From Flavobacterium sp. N502540 (GTDB taxonomy: Bacteria > Bacteroidota > Bacteroidia > Flavobacteriales > Flavobacteriaceae): 64,000 nt of DNA. A program made the translations under genes and the position numbers. Below the pieces are notes generated by a model. The model was given only the letters and a program-made list of their open reading frames with translations, was not told the DNA's origin and did no database searches. Within the stretch, counting starts at the first letter, position 1; each line of letters opens with the position of its first letter. The stretch covers positions 2,356,001 to 2,420,000 of the forward strand of contig NZ_CP110012.1 of assembly GCF_025947365.1 (NCBI RefSeq), read 5' to 3'. This document shows positions 57,501 to 64,000 of this stretch, one piece after another.

Positions 57501-60500
57501 GTCAATATCAAATAAAGTATCAGATCTGTGAAGACCTTAATCCGGGTAATTGTGATGATGCGACTGTAATTATTAATGTAGTTGTACCAATTATTGAAGC
57601 GATTGACGATACGGTTTTAAATGTAAATGGTTATGAGGGAGCAGATGATATCATCAATATTTATGATAACGATTTACTGAACGGAGGAATGCTGGACCTT
57701 CCGGATATTACGACAACCGTTATATCAACTCCAGCCGCTATAAATGGCGGTCCGGTTCCGACACTCGACAGCGTTACCGGTTTAGTAGACGTTCCCCCGG
57801 GTACGCCAGCCGGAGAATATAAATTTGTATATAAAATCTGTGAAAATCTAAATCCAACGAATTGTGATCAGGCAGTGGTTACCATCATGGTTGTTCCGGC
57901 ACCAATTGATGCTGTAGATGATGCTAATTTTGCACCAATTAATGGGTTTGTTGGAGATCCAAATGCTTTAAATGCTTTAAACAACGATACCTTAAATGGT
58001 TTGGCTGTAATTCCTTCGGAAGTAACTATTACTAATATTATACCTGCTACACCAATTAACGGAGGTTTGGTTCCGGTACTCAACGCGATAACAGGAAACG
58101 TAAGTGTACCACCAGGAACTGCAGCAGGAATTTACCTGATAGGGTATCAGCTGAATGAAAAGCTGAACTTGTCTAATAATGATTTTGCTTTTATAACTGT
58201 TGAGGTTTCGGCTCCGTTAATTGTAGCCAATGATGATACAATTGCTAATATAAACGGATATGTAACTACCAACAATGCAATTGATGTTTTATTGAATGAC
58301 ACCCTTAACGGAACTGCTGCTAACATCTCAAAAGTTAATATTACCGTTGATGCTGCCGCAACACCAATAAACGGAGGTCCGGTTCCGGTATTAGAACCGC
58401 TAACCGGATTTGTAAGTATTCCGGCTGGAACTCCGGCAGGGAATTATGAAATTAAATACCATATTTGCGAGAAAATAAATCCGCTGAATTGTGATAATGC
58501 TACAGTTTTCATTAATGTGACAGGAGCTCAAATAGATGCAGTGAATGATTCCGCAGCCAATATTAATGGATTTACCGGAGCAACGAATGTAGTGAATGCT
58601 TTATCAAATGATACTCTAAACGGAGCAGCGGTTATTCCTTCTCAGGTAACCATCAGTAATATAGTTCCGGCAACACCAATTAATGGCGGAGCGGTACCTG
58701 TTCTAAATCCTTCAAACGGAAATGTAAATGTACCGGCAGGAACCGCAGCAGGAACTTACACCATTCAATATCGTTTGAGAGAGAACTTAAATCCAGCCAA
58801 TTTTGATACGGCAACTATAACTATTGAGGTTATAGCGCCAACTATCATCGCCAATGCAGATAATGCAGGTACGATTAATGGCTATACAGGCGGAACGAAC
58901 ATCATAAATGCCATTACAAATGACAGATTGAACGGTTCGGATATTCAATTGGTTAACATTGATATTACTTCCATAAGTGGAATAACTCCGACAGGATATA
59001 TCTCAGGAAACCCGGTTCCGGTATTGAATACTGTTACAGGAAATGTCGATGTACCGGCAGGAACTTCAGCAGGAGTTTATGTCATTCATTATCGTATTTG
59101 CGAAAAATTAAATCCGTTAAATTGCAGTGAGGCAGATATCACCATAAATGTTATTGCCCCAATTATTGATGCTAATAATGATTTTGCCAATGCTATTAAC
59201 GGATATGTTGGTGCAAACAATGTGGTAAATGCTCTAACCAATGATAGCCTTAACGGAGTAACAGCACAAGCCACTCTGATTAATATCAGTGTTTTGAGTA
59301 CTACGCCACCACCAACATCAACAAACGGAATTGTTCCCGTATTGAATACCGCTACAGGAAATGTCGATGTACCGCCAGGAACCTCTGCAGGGACTTATTT
59401 CATCCAATATCAAATTTGTGAAAAACTAAATCCGACGAATTGTGATCAGGCAACGATTATCATAATTGTAAACGCACCTCCGATAGTTGCGGAAGATGAT
59501 ACCATCACAAACGCAAATGGCTTATCAGGAATAAATAATGTACTGAATGCTTTTACAAACAATGATACGTACAACGGAGTTCTTCTAACAGATGTGAGTT
59601 TAATTAACCCAACAATTATCAGTGGGGCAACTTCTATAAATGGCGGACTGGTTCCTACCTTAGATCTGGCGACTGGTTTTGTTAGCATTCCGGCAGGTAC
59701 ACCGGTGGGAACTTATCAGATTAGATATAGAATCTGCGACAAATTAAACCCAACGAATTGTGATGATGCCATTATTACTATTGTAGTAGCCGTTCCGACA
59801 ATTGTTGCGAATGATGATGCCGCTGACAATATTAATGGATTAACCGGAGCAAGTAATGTTTTAAATGCGTACGCCAACGATACTTTAAACGGAACAACAA
59901 TTCTGCAGACTAATATTAATAGTACGCTTATTACTGCGGCAAACTCCATAAACGGAGCAGCAGTTCCTGTTTTAAATATTCTTACCGGTGCTGTAGATGT
60001 TCCTGCGGGTACGGCTGCGGGAGTATATTCTATTGTATATAAAATTTGTGACAAATTAAATCCGTCAAATTGCGATGAAGCAGTTATCAAAATAACGGTA
60101 GCACAACCTTCCATTCAATTGCTTAAACAAGGTGTTTTCGTTGATTCCAATGGTGATGGGTATGCACAGCCGGGAGAGCAGATTCGTTATTCCTTCGTTA
60201 TTACCAATACCGGAACTTTAGATTTAAATAATGTGGTAGTAACCGATCCAAAAGCAAACATTACAGGCACACCAATCGCAGTATTGGGAGTTGGGCAATC
60301 CAATACAACAAGTTATAAAGGAACCTATGTGCTGACTCAGGCAGATATTAATCTGGGGTATGTCGAAAATCAGGCTTTGGTTACAGCGCAGCCGTCTAGC
60401 GGATCAGCCATTCAGGATTTGTCAGACAGTAATGATCTTACCTTAATTGGACCTAATGATCCTACGATTACTCCTGTACCACAACATAAAGAATTGACCT

Positions 60501-61531
60501 TGATAAAAGGAGGAGTATTAACAGGCAATGGCGGAGTAGGTTCGATCATCAATTACAGTTTTAAAGTTAAGAATACCGGAAATGTAGTACTCACCAATTT
60601 GGTTGTAACAGATCCGATGTTAACAGCGACAACCATTGCTGTTTCCCCTAATGTACTGGCACCGGGTGCAACAGGAACGGCCACAGCATCCTATACCGTA
60701 AATATTGCAGACGTTGCCAAAGGGGTAGTAATCAATTCGGCACTTGCAATTGGAGATGACCCTCAGGGAAATCCGGTTACCGATATCTCTGATAGCGATG
60801 ATCCTACTTTAACCGGTGATGATGATCCAACAGTTGTTAATTTAAGTCTTAAACCTTCTATTGCACTTATAAAAACGGCTACTTTTAATGATGAAAATAA
60901 AAATGGATATGCTGAGGTAGGGGAAACGGTTACGTATCGCTTTAGCATAACCAATACGGGAAATATTATACTTGTAAATGTTGTAGTTAAAGATCCTAAA
61001 CCAGGCGTAACTATTACCGGTGATCCGGTGATTTTAAAACAAGGAGAGACAAATTCTAATAACTTTGTTGGAACCTATGTTTTAACAGCTGCTGATCTCG
61101 AGGCCGGAGCTGTCGTAAATCAGGCTGAGGTGAGTGCTGTCAGCCCGGACGGACAAATTGCAAAAGACTTGTCTGACGGAAACTCGATTTTAGGAGACAA
61201 TCCTACCGTACTGCCAATAGACGCTTGTAAAATTACAGTTCACAATGCATTTTCACCTAATGGTGACGGGATGAATGAAGTTTTCAAAATCGATGGGGTC
61301 GAATGTTATCCTGATGTATATGTAGAAATTTATGACCGTTGGGGAGTTCTGGTTTATGATGCTCATGGTTATAATAATACCTCCGTAGTCTTTACAGGAA
61401 TTTCAGAAGGAAGGGCAACGCTCAATAAACAAAAAGGATTACCGGTTGGTACTTATTTTTACGTGATTACGTATAAAACGTATTTAAATGAGCCGATAAG
61501 TTTAATGGGGTATTTATATTTTTCAAGATAA
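48566..61531 (+). CDS. Giant multi-domain surface adhesin with type B T9SS sorting domain
   Basis: 4,321 residues from ATG 48566. A signal peptide near residues 15-31 ends 'LPVYTFSQ'. The rest is modular: about 16 PKD-like domains, 11 Ig-like domains ('YQWQ'), one SprB-like segment, 12 domains of about 105 residues ('NDTLNG' type), three DUF11-like domains, and a C-terminal type B sorting domain (TIGR04131-like, 'HNAFSPNGDGMNEVFKI', 'YDRWGVLVYDAHGYNN', 'LPVGTYFYVITYKT', 'GYLYFSR'). This C-terminal domain directs export by the type IX system to the surface, where SprB-like proteins support gliding and adhesion. Roles in binding are inferred. The gene is monocistronic with its own terminator. 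Confidence 0.92.
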   Translation: MKLNYSDKLHKGLNKTLFFFLFVLPVYTFSQNCTVNANADRTICPGGATSLPPDQFYLLGTANTAPGTNFMDAPKWSQIGGPALQIDDPNALQTLIKGAVPGNSYTFRLTAKCGDDSTIFDDVVVTVSPLTNANAGSDQTYCQGTYPLNGNAVGGTETGTWSIVGNNSAGVTINNPNSPTSTITVSGNSSGSTTLRWTITNASCTSTDDVVISSLGGRMPVTAGSDITLSNCYSATQTVTLNGSFGGNTPGQQQGTWTVVSGPSIPTFTNANQNNTTVTGLLEGTYVFRWTVAGTCANGVDEVTVVVPPPTADVTNVSGSTAFFCDGRTSTILQGTIPRYVNESVQWTQTGGPTAVIQNPTSPATAVSGMTTLGTYTFLYTLTNSVTNCVTTANYVVVLEDIISISGGPDQVLGCNDSEAIIPVTFTGNGQMSWQIVSGPSINPILNPPYPSFPTSPVNFSGNSLTISQLTFSGTYVVRLIKAPNQGSQCETVYDNVTLVVSATPTTSSAGTMQIVPCNSTSGTLAGNLVVRGKGKWSQISGPSTVTFSDVNSPTTTVSPLINGAYKFRWTISGGEACEVSQSTSEVLVSSVAPTDANAGPDQAVCFGAKVQLQGNAIQNSENGTWTVSPSAGVIISDPGDPNTKVSGLAANTTYTFTWTIANGCGTSADTVDVVTNGTEGADADAGAAQCFPTGTSTITLNGNDPTPGTGLWTQTAGTSVTITNPTQYNTTVTGLSDGDYTFKWTVSNVGCADGEDSVGITIAPDITVAQAGPGQRLCANNTTVTGNAPASGESGLWELVSGGDGPVITNPTSPTTTITGLTPGSWVFKWTISRGFCASTSDTVQLNVDEGPSPAIAGADQTVCNQNSVTLGATPPVIGNGIWSLVSGPNSPVFSDARAANSTLSGLITGEYILEWSTSTGINCPTNQDQMTVKVTEVAAAGSDYATCLEGPLYLTGNPNSTGTWSYVSGGAGAPIITTTSNNSAAVTNLIPGVYVFRYTIAAQGLCPETSDDIQVTVNGQITTPPNAGPNQEFCDVGAGGFQLAASTPDPGTTGKWTVLFGPGTGSFVNDTDPNTMFINPGYGFYVFNWTVSSGTCSESDQIRIENSEPPSPAIAGGDQSICGSVTDLTAIPPLAGVGKWAQVSGPTTAVFSSDIMPTTTVSNLTQTGGVYIFSWTVSNGALCPSTTDSVQITVTADLTVPNAGPDQTICESDSATLAANVITVGMGQWSKTSGPAGVFSDASSPTSTFTPSTSGTYVLRWTATNLSCQFFDEMTLTVNPLPSTSNAGTPISICEFQTLTLAANTPIIGTGLWTQVSGPVTVGFTDATSPTTTVLGTQAGNYVFRWTITSGVCASSSSTVSVTVNALPPLANAGADQTICNTGTATLNGNNPITGTGVWTFVTNPGGTAVITNANAFNTTVTNISVGTTRLKWTISNGSCNSYADEVNIIRPSDLALAALTSDTTICEGGTTTFTASPTGSITPYTYQWQTSANGVTGWANISGQTNASFSTNNALTSGDYYYRVIVSSTCTQVTSNVAKLTIIADPVVSIQPIGSTICSGNTHTMTVTATTTNTAAGTIAYQWQSSVNGTSGWTNVSGGSGANTATYTTAALTSNLYFRAQITQSGSGCETFSNAALVNVARITTQPATPAAICVGGIVSITIAATLDGGAGALSYQWQSNSGAGFVNETNGTATTANFTSDALNVTTQFRCLITSSTTNCVLTSNTVTATVVADPAISVPPTGGIVCSGGAFTLSVTGTGGTPSLNYQWYSSSDNISFAQISGATSSTYTTPALTQDTYYRVDVSATGNGCGLVSSNSVLVDVIPDPVVNQQPVGNTICSGATHTMTVAASGDPLGGALLYQWERSANGTTGWANTTGGSGATTASYTTGALTSTFYYRVRVTQTPNGCEVYSNAVPVFVATITTQPATPAAICVGGIVSISISASLNGGTGSLSYQWQSNSGSGFVNETNTTATTANFTSDVLNATTQFRCLVTSSTTNCILTSNTVTATVVPDPSITVQPAGATICSGGNHTLSVTGANGTPALTYQWYSSTNNATFTAIGGATAATYATPALTQTTYYKVDVSASGSGCNTITSNVATVTVLSAITIVTQPVFKTNICSGSNATLNVVVAGGSGNYAYQWKSSAALAGPFTDISGANSASYTTPNLTVTTFYQVAISDPTQGCIPILSSIASVIIPSITTQPVNPNTVCVGGTVLMSTAASANNGSASFTYQWQRSPDGVNGWADITGEIRAQNPNYLTGPLSVTTYYRCVITSSNPNCTLITNVVVANVIPDPTIAVQPVGGNICEGGVFTMTSSAQNGSGNFTYQWQKSLDGTTGWANVTDGSGANTTTYTTGFVNADAYYRLHVTDSGVGCGTINSNPAKVDVFEIPIITTQPKDGEACINETHTFTVVATGNISGSPILYQWQSAAALAGPYTDVTAGVGGTTASYTTPAYATAGNRYFRVNISQAESGCRTLSNQVTLKVFDLPAAPVGSVTEQPSCTSATGTINITNPDLGTGYEYSSNGTTFQASNVFAGLPSGNVTIYVRRVGLNTCISSGTTFTISNRICAVSENFASISGDTGGNTGAQTILDSDTLNGVILNPSSVNVTINSISSFLTFNPANNTISVAPGTPPGDYTLTYTICEIVNPGTPSDPANFKNCSTATESISVTTAGIDARIDIVKYLVNGYTGANNVINALTNDRLASAQATLSNVTLSVVNPAQPINSAITTVPYLDITTGNVNVPPGTVKGLYEIEYRICEIGAPTNCDTASILVPVGNAEIIANDDRIENINGYVGQLNAGNALTNDTLNGVPITGANFDEITISQNIAATPLYPGANVPVFSAATGSISIPEGTPADTYYITYTICEKLNPTNCANGSIAIVVDAAPIIANDDQVNNINGYEGGVDVINVYTNAAGADTFNGQIININLADVLTPSVLTPAQPKTPGAPVPELDVSTGFVTVPSGTPAGQYQIKYQICEDLNPGNCDDATVIINVVVPIIEAIDDTVLNVNGYEGADDIINIYDNDLLNGGMLDLPDITTTVISTPAAINGGPVPTLDSVTGLVDVPPGTPAGEYKFVYKICENLNPTNCDQAVVTIMVVPAPIDAVDDANFAPINGFVGDPNALNALNNDTLNGLAVIPSEVTITNIIPATPINGGLVPVLNAITGNVSVPPGTAAGIYLIGYQLNEKLNLSNNDFAFITVEVSAPLIVANDDTIANINGYVTTNNAIDVLLNDTLNGTAANISKVNITVDAAATPINGGPVPVLEPLTGFVSIPAGTPAGNYEIKYHICEKINPLNCDNATVFINVTGAQIDAVNDSAANINGFTGATNVVNALSNDTLNGAAVIPSQVTISNIVPATPINGGAVPVLNPSNGNVNVPAGTAAGTYTIQYRLRENLNPANFDTATITIEVIAPTIIANADNAGTINGYTGGTNIINAITNDRLNGSDIQLVNIDITSISGITPTGYISGNPVPVLNTVTGNVDVPAGTSAGVYVIHYRICEKLNPLNCSEADITINVIAPIIDANNDFANAINGYVGANNVVNALTNDSLNGVTAQATLINISVLSTTPPPTSTNGIVPVLNTATGNVDVPPGTSAGTYFIQYQICEKLNPTNCDQATIIIIVNAPPIVAEDDTITNANGLSGINNVLNAFTNNDTYNGVLLTDVSLINPTIISGATSINGGLVPTLDLATGFVSIPAGTPVGTYQIRYRICDKLNPTNCDDAIITIVVAVPTIVANDDAADNINGLTGASNVLNAYANDTLNGTTILQTNINSTLITAANSINGAAVPVLNILTGAVDVPAGTAAGVYSIVYKICDKLNPSNCDEAVIKITVAQPSIQLLKQGVFVDSNGDGYAQPGEQIRYSFVITNTGTLDLNNVVVTDPKANITGTPIAVLGVGQSNTTSYKGTYVLTQADINLGYVENQALVTAQPSSGSAIQDLSDSNDLTLIGPNDPTITPVPQHKELTLIKGGVLTGNGGVGSIINYSFKVKNTGNVVLTNLVVTDPMLTATTIAVSPNVLAPGATGTATASYTVNIADVAKGVVINSALAIGDDPQGNPVTDISDSDDPTLTGDDDPTVVNLSLKPSIALIKTATFNDENKNGYAEVGETVTYRFSITNTGNIILVNVVVKDPKPGVTITGDPVILKQGETNSNNFVGTYVLTAADLEAGAVVNQAEVSAVSPDGQIAKDLSDGNSILGDNPTVLPIDACKITVHNAFSPNGDGMNEVFKIDGVECYPDVYVEIYDRWGVLVYDAHGYNNTSVVFTGISEGRATLNKQKGLPVGTYFYVITYKTYLNEPISLMGYLYFSR
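48659..52920 (+). repeat. About 16 PKD-like domain repeats in the adhesin
   Basis: Units of about 85-95 residues start with variants of 'NAGPDQTIC' and run through 'G.W..VSGP', 'F.d..sp.Ttvsgl..GtYvfrWt.s.g.C'. Beginnings lie near 48659, 48960, 49225, 49513, 49780, 50090, 50353, 50620, 50874, 51135, 51385, 51650, 51910, 52175, 52428 and 52684. A Cys pair per unit suggests a disulfide in each domain. Confidence 0.85.
52937..56040 (+). repeat. Eleven Ig-like 'YQWQ' domain repeats
   Basis: Units of about 90-95 residues, each with 'IC.g...t..v.a' then 'YQWQ(S/R)S..G..g...s.aTtasYttpaLt..tyyR..vt...' Starts near 52937, 53215, 53503, 53785, 54058, 54345, 54628, 54898, 55175, 55468 and 55755. Domains at 53503 and 54345 are nearly identical ('ITTQPATPAAICVGGIVSI'), showing duplication of a three-domain block with a period of about 842 bp. 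Confidence 0.85.
56290..60105 (+). repeat. Twelve repeats of about 105 residues ('NDTLNG' domains)
   Basis: Period about 315 bp. Consensus by eye: 'IIANDD..NINGY.G..NV.NALTNDTLNG', 'V.ItNI..ATPINGG.VPVL', 'TGNV.VPAGT.AGTY.I.Y.IC', 'KLNPTNCD.AtitI.V'. Starts near 56296, 56608, 56932, 57257, 57592, 57903, 58218, 58530, 58842, 59163, 59483 and 59800. Acidic loops (DD, NDT) would suit calcium binding, though none has a strict EF-hand-like motif. A SprB-like segment ('CTSATGTINITNPD') precedes the array at about 56040-56290. Confidence 0.85.
60106..61215 (+). repeat. Three DUF11-like repeats before the sorting domain
   Basis: Each unit has 'I.L.K.g.f.D.N.ngy...Ge...Y.f.itNTGn..l.nvvv.DP' and 'l..Ge......gtY.lt.adi..G.v.NqA.v.a..p.G....dlSD.nd'. 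Units start near 60106, 60487 and 60853. The middle unit lacks the 'D(S/E)N..GYA' loop. Confidence 0.8.
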
Positions 61532-61561
61532 TGTAAAATATTGTTTTTCAGATAATTAAAT

Positions 61562-61592
61562 AAAAAAAGCGCAACATTGTTGCGCTTTTTTT
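61562..61592. terminator. Terminator of the adhesin gene
   Basis: A7-GCGCAAC-ATT-GTTGCGC-T7, nearly a perfect palindrome, 30 bp after the stop. Confidence 0.88.
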
Positions 61593-61849
61593 ATTGATTT
61601 TTTGTCACTATATTCTTTAAAACAGTAATATATGTACAATATACCTGCCAATTTTTACCACTTCGTTATCAAATAGTCATTTTTTTTGTAGTCAAAAGTG
61701 TATTATGGTCGATTGAAAAACGTCATTCATCGTTAATCTGGGTAGTTTATCGAAAAATATAGCTGATAGCCAGTTGATTGCATATTTTCGCGGCTCCAAA
61801 AACTACTAATTTAACCGAAAGACATTTTGTGTCTTGAACCTATATACCT
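61593..61849. other. Gap between the adhesin terminator and the leader ORF
   Basis: About 257 bp, AT-rich. No gene is seen. A near -7 element, TATTTTCG (about 61785-61792), and a small hairpin AAGACA-TTTTG-TGTCTT just before the ORF at 61850 are the only marks. Confidence 0.45.
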
Positions 61850-62017
61850 ATGGTCCAAACGCTGCCCTTTTTTGATAAAGCTTTTAAAAAGCACTTTTTA
61901 AGACTTCAAAAAACCATTTCCATTATTTTATCGTATCTGTTTTGTGTGCTGAATACCACGGTTGTTTTCTCAGCATCTGATATTTCCATTTCTAAATTCC
62001 CCATTGTTTATGTATAA
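61850..62017 (+). CDS. 55-residue leader ORF overlapping the next adhesin start
   Basis: ATG 61850 to TAA 62015-62017 encodes 55 residues: a basic N-terminus ('DKAFKKHFLRLQKT'), a hydrophobic core ('ISIILSYLFCVLNTTVVFS') and a short tail. This looks like a signal peptide or a single-span membrane peptide. Its last codons overlap the first of the downstream surface protein in another frame (ATGTATAA), so the two are placed for translational coupling. It may be a regulatory leader peptide, a small membrane protein, or a remnant of an earlier signal sequence. Coding status is uncertain. Confidence 0.4.
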   Translation: MVQTLPFFDKAFKKHFLRLQKTISIILSYLFCVLNTTVVFSASDISISKFPIVYV

Positions 62018-64000
62018 CTTTACTTTTAGCAAGTTTAATTTTTTAAAACAAATCTTTTTTGTTTTGTTCTTTGGACTAGTGTCATTACCTGCTTTTTCAC
62101 AAGTTTGTGGAACACCCGGAGGAGATGGACCTGTTACCGTATCAAGTTCTGTAAATACTTATTTTCCTATTTCGGGAAATATAACACTGAATGCAGGAAC
62201 TCAATCGATAGTTTTAGGAGGAGTACCTCCTACAGATCAGTATTCTAATAATTTTGGGACAACTGCGATATCAGTAGGAGATCTGATTTTGATTATTCAA
62301 ATGCAGGATGCTACAATTGACTATACCAATACAACCAGCTATGGTTCAGGAACCTCAAATAGTGGTCCGGATAATTTAGGAGGTACCGGATTTACATCTT
62401 TGGGCAACACCGGAGTTTTTGAATATGTTATTGCAACGAATAATGTCCCACTGACTGGTGGGAATTTAACGTTTAAAGGAACGGGTGCCAATGGTGGAAC
62501 CCTGAATAGTTTTTATAATGCAGATGCTACAACGACAAGAGGAAAAAGAACTTTTCAGATTGTAAGAGTACCCCAATATTCCAATTTAACACTTACTTCT
62601 TCTATAACAACACCTCCTTTTAATGGTGTTGCAGGAGGAGTTATTGCTTTTAATGTTTCCGGTACATTCAATTTTGCCGGATTTTCTATTGATGGAAATG
62701 CCCGCGGTTTTAGAGGAGGTTATAGTCCAAAAGCGGATTCTAATTTAAATGACTCCAAAACTTATGTAGGACTTTCATCCAACAACACGGTCTCAGGAAA
62801 AGGAGAAGGAATAGCGGGAACACCCCGTTATATGTGGGATGGATTTAATCAGGTTGATAATCTGGTAGAAGGAATGCCTGGAGGATCTGCAGGAAGAGGA
62901 GCCCCTGCCAACGCTGGTGGAGGTGGTAATGACCACAACTCCGGAGGTGGAGGTGGAGGTAATGGCGGATTTGGTGGCTTAGGTGGTGCCGGATGGCAAG
63001 GTGGAGGCGGTGATGTTCTTCCATTAACAGGAGGAGGAAGACCGGGTTTCAGATCTTATCTTACTGCAACTGCCTTTCCACGATTAGTTATGGGAGGTGG
63101 TGGTGGTGCCGGAGATGCCAATAATGCCTCATCTGGTGTTAAAGGTGGTGTCGGTGGTGCCATTATTCTTATCAATGCAGGGACCGTTCAGGGAACAGGT
63201 AATATTTATGCCAATGGAGGAAAAGGAGCACCAGGTGCTTTCTCAGGTTCACCGGATGGAGCAGGTGGTGGTGGAGCAGGAGGAACTGTATTATTGAATA
63301 TCTCAAATAGTAGTACCGCTACGATCAGAATAGAAGCAGCAGGAGGAGCAGGAGGAAATACTGAAAACGATAATAATAATTCACACGGACCTGGTGGTGG
63401 TGGTGGTGGTGGAATAATCAGACACAACCTTACCGGTACTGTAACCTTAACGACTACTGTAGCAGGAGGTATTTCAGGAAAGTCTAATGCCGGTGCGGGA
63501 ATCAGAAACGGTGCGGTAGATGGAACAGCAGGTAGTGCGTCAACTTTTACAGCACAGGATGTACCGCCAAATTTGCAGGTAAATTCTAATTGTTTTCCTG
63601 TTTTGGAAACAAAAGTAAAAGCACTTTCAACCGCATCAGCTTGTAATTCGATTGGAGAAAAGGTTTCTTATGAAATTCAGATCAAAAATACAGGAGTAGG
63701 GAATGCTGCAGGAGTATTTTTAGATTTTCTTTTTCCAACAGGTATCGAGTTCGATTCCGCGACAGCGACTTATTCTGCAGAAGCAACAGGACCTTCAGGG
63801 GCATTAACAAACACTGCTACGGCAGGTAATCCTGTATTTGGAGGCTTTAATATTGCACAAAATGGAGTGGTTACGATAACCTTAACAGGAAAGGTAGCGG
63901 CGTCTATGGCGGCAGGAACCTACAGTTCTAGTGCACAGGCTCTGTATCTTGATCCAACACGTACAACTGCTAATCCAAATAGAAGAATTACAGCCTTTAC
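62010..64000 (+). CDS. Glycine-rich secreted surface protein (partial, continues past window)
   Basis: At least 663 residues from ATG 62010; no stop before the right edge. Signal peptide 'FFVLFFGLVSLPAFSQ' ends near residue 31. An N-terminal beta-rich region (about 32-290) is followed by a very Gly-rich tract (about 290-480; 'GGGGNDHNSGGGGGGNGG', 'MGGGGGAGDANN', 'HGPGGGGGGGI'), and then, from about 530, a DUF11-like domain ('ETKVKALSTASACNSIGEKVSYEIQIKNTG'). Placed after the giant adhesin in the same orientation, it is probably a second cell-surface protein of the T9SS type. A sorting domain should lie beyond the window but cannot be seen. Confidence 0.85.
   Translation, partial: MYNFTFSKFNFLKQIFFVLFFGLVSLPAFSQVCGTPGGDGPVTVSSSVNTYFPISGNITLNAGTQSIVLGGVPPTDQYSNNFGTTAISVGDLILIIQMQDATIDYTNTTSYGSGTSNSGPDNLGGTGFTSLGNTGVFEYVIATNNVPLTGGNLTFKGTGANGGTLNSFYNADATTTRGKRTFQIVRVPQYSNLTLTSSITTPPFNGVAGGVIAFNVSGTFNFAGFSIDGNARGFRGGYSPKADSNLNDSKTYVGLSSNNTVSGKGEGIAGTPRYMWDGFNQVDNLVEGMPGGSAGRGAPANAGGGGNDHNSGGGGGGNGGFGGLGGAGWQGGGGDVLPLTGGGRPGFRSYLTATAFPRLVMGGGGGAGDANNASSGVKGGVGGAIILINAGTVQGTGNIYANGGKGAPGAFSGSPDGAGGGGAGGTVLLNISNSSTATIRIEAAGGAGGNTENDNNNSHGPGGGGGGGIIRHNLTGTVTLTTTVAGGISGKSNAGAGIRNGAVDGTAGSASTFTAQDVPPNLQVNSNCFPVLETKVKALSTASACNSIGEKVSYEIQIKNTGVGNAAGVFLDFLFPTGIEFDSATATYSAEATGPSGALTNTATAGNPVFGGFNIAQNGVVTITLTGKVAASMAAGTYSSSAQALYLDPTRTTANPNRRITAF

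Noticed and set aside
56221..60114. Repeated minus-strand frames opposite the adhesin
   Set aside because: Repeating sense codons leave periodic open frames on the other strand; their products show no domain and simply mirror the repeat period.

Overview
The window is a chromosomal segment of an AT-rich member of the Bacteroidota, most likely Flavobacteriaceae and Flavobacterium-like. The support is direct: many promoters carry the Bacteroidota -7 element TAnnTTTG, Shine-Dalgarno sequences are largely absent, respiration is encoded by an alternative complex III (act) operon joined to cytochrome oxidase, and a 4,321-residue adhesin ends in a type B gliding/T9SS sorting domain. No phage, transposase or CRISPR array is visible.

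Layout. 1-1323 (minus): two ferritin-like secreted proteins. 1508-2536: an orphan LacI regulator. 2580-5931 (minus): polA followed by a small secreted protein. 6113-7648: a lipoprotein with two DUF4394 repeats. 7741-10759: a compact locus with three paralogous, very basic secreted small proteins around a response regulator/histidine kinase pair. Two promoters in this locus share an almost identical direct repeat placed at the same distance from the -7 box. 10938-16584: metallophosphoesterase, a thioredoxin fold lacking both catalytic cysteines, polysaccharide deacetylase, and a DUF2723 membrane glycosyltransferase. 16780-17814: two identical tRNA-Gln genes with a double-glycine leader peptide gene between them. 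17830-18654 (minus): tandem universal stress protein. 18742-23539: rimP-nusA-infB, preceded by a terminator-like hairpin in its leader. 23646-25690: DUF4920 protein, a decayed class A acid phosphatase, and a SPOR protein. 25794-37481: actABCDEF-coxBA, which carries electrons from quinol to oxygen. 37899-42732: mprF, a DUF998 membrane protein, and a double VirJ/AcvB hydrolase, a possible make-and-break pair for aminoacylated phospholipid. 42888-44776: secreted alpha/beta hydrolase, ECF sigma factor and a membrane protein. 44853-48295: a 7-bp tandem repeat, ruvB, a cytochrome P450 and queG. 48477-61592: the giant adhesin, about 39 tandem domains of four types plus the sorting domain. 61850-64000: a 55-residue leader ORF that overlaps the start of a second, glycine-rich surface protein running off the window.

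The most likely undescribed system is the 7.7-10.8 kb locus. Its small proteins resemble in composition the E. coli acid-shock protein Asr (signal peptide plus a Lys/Ala/Pro/His-rich disordered chain), and the shared promoter boxes suggest that the embedded two-component system controls them. Second is the orphan double-glycine peptide between the duplicated tRNA genes. Functions are assigned from motifs and gene order read by eye. No database search was run.
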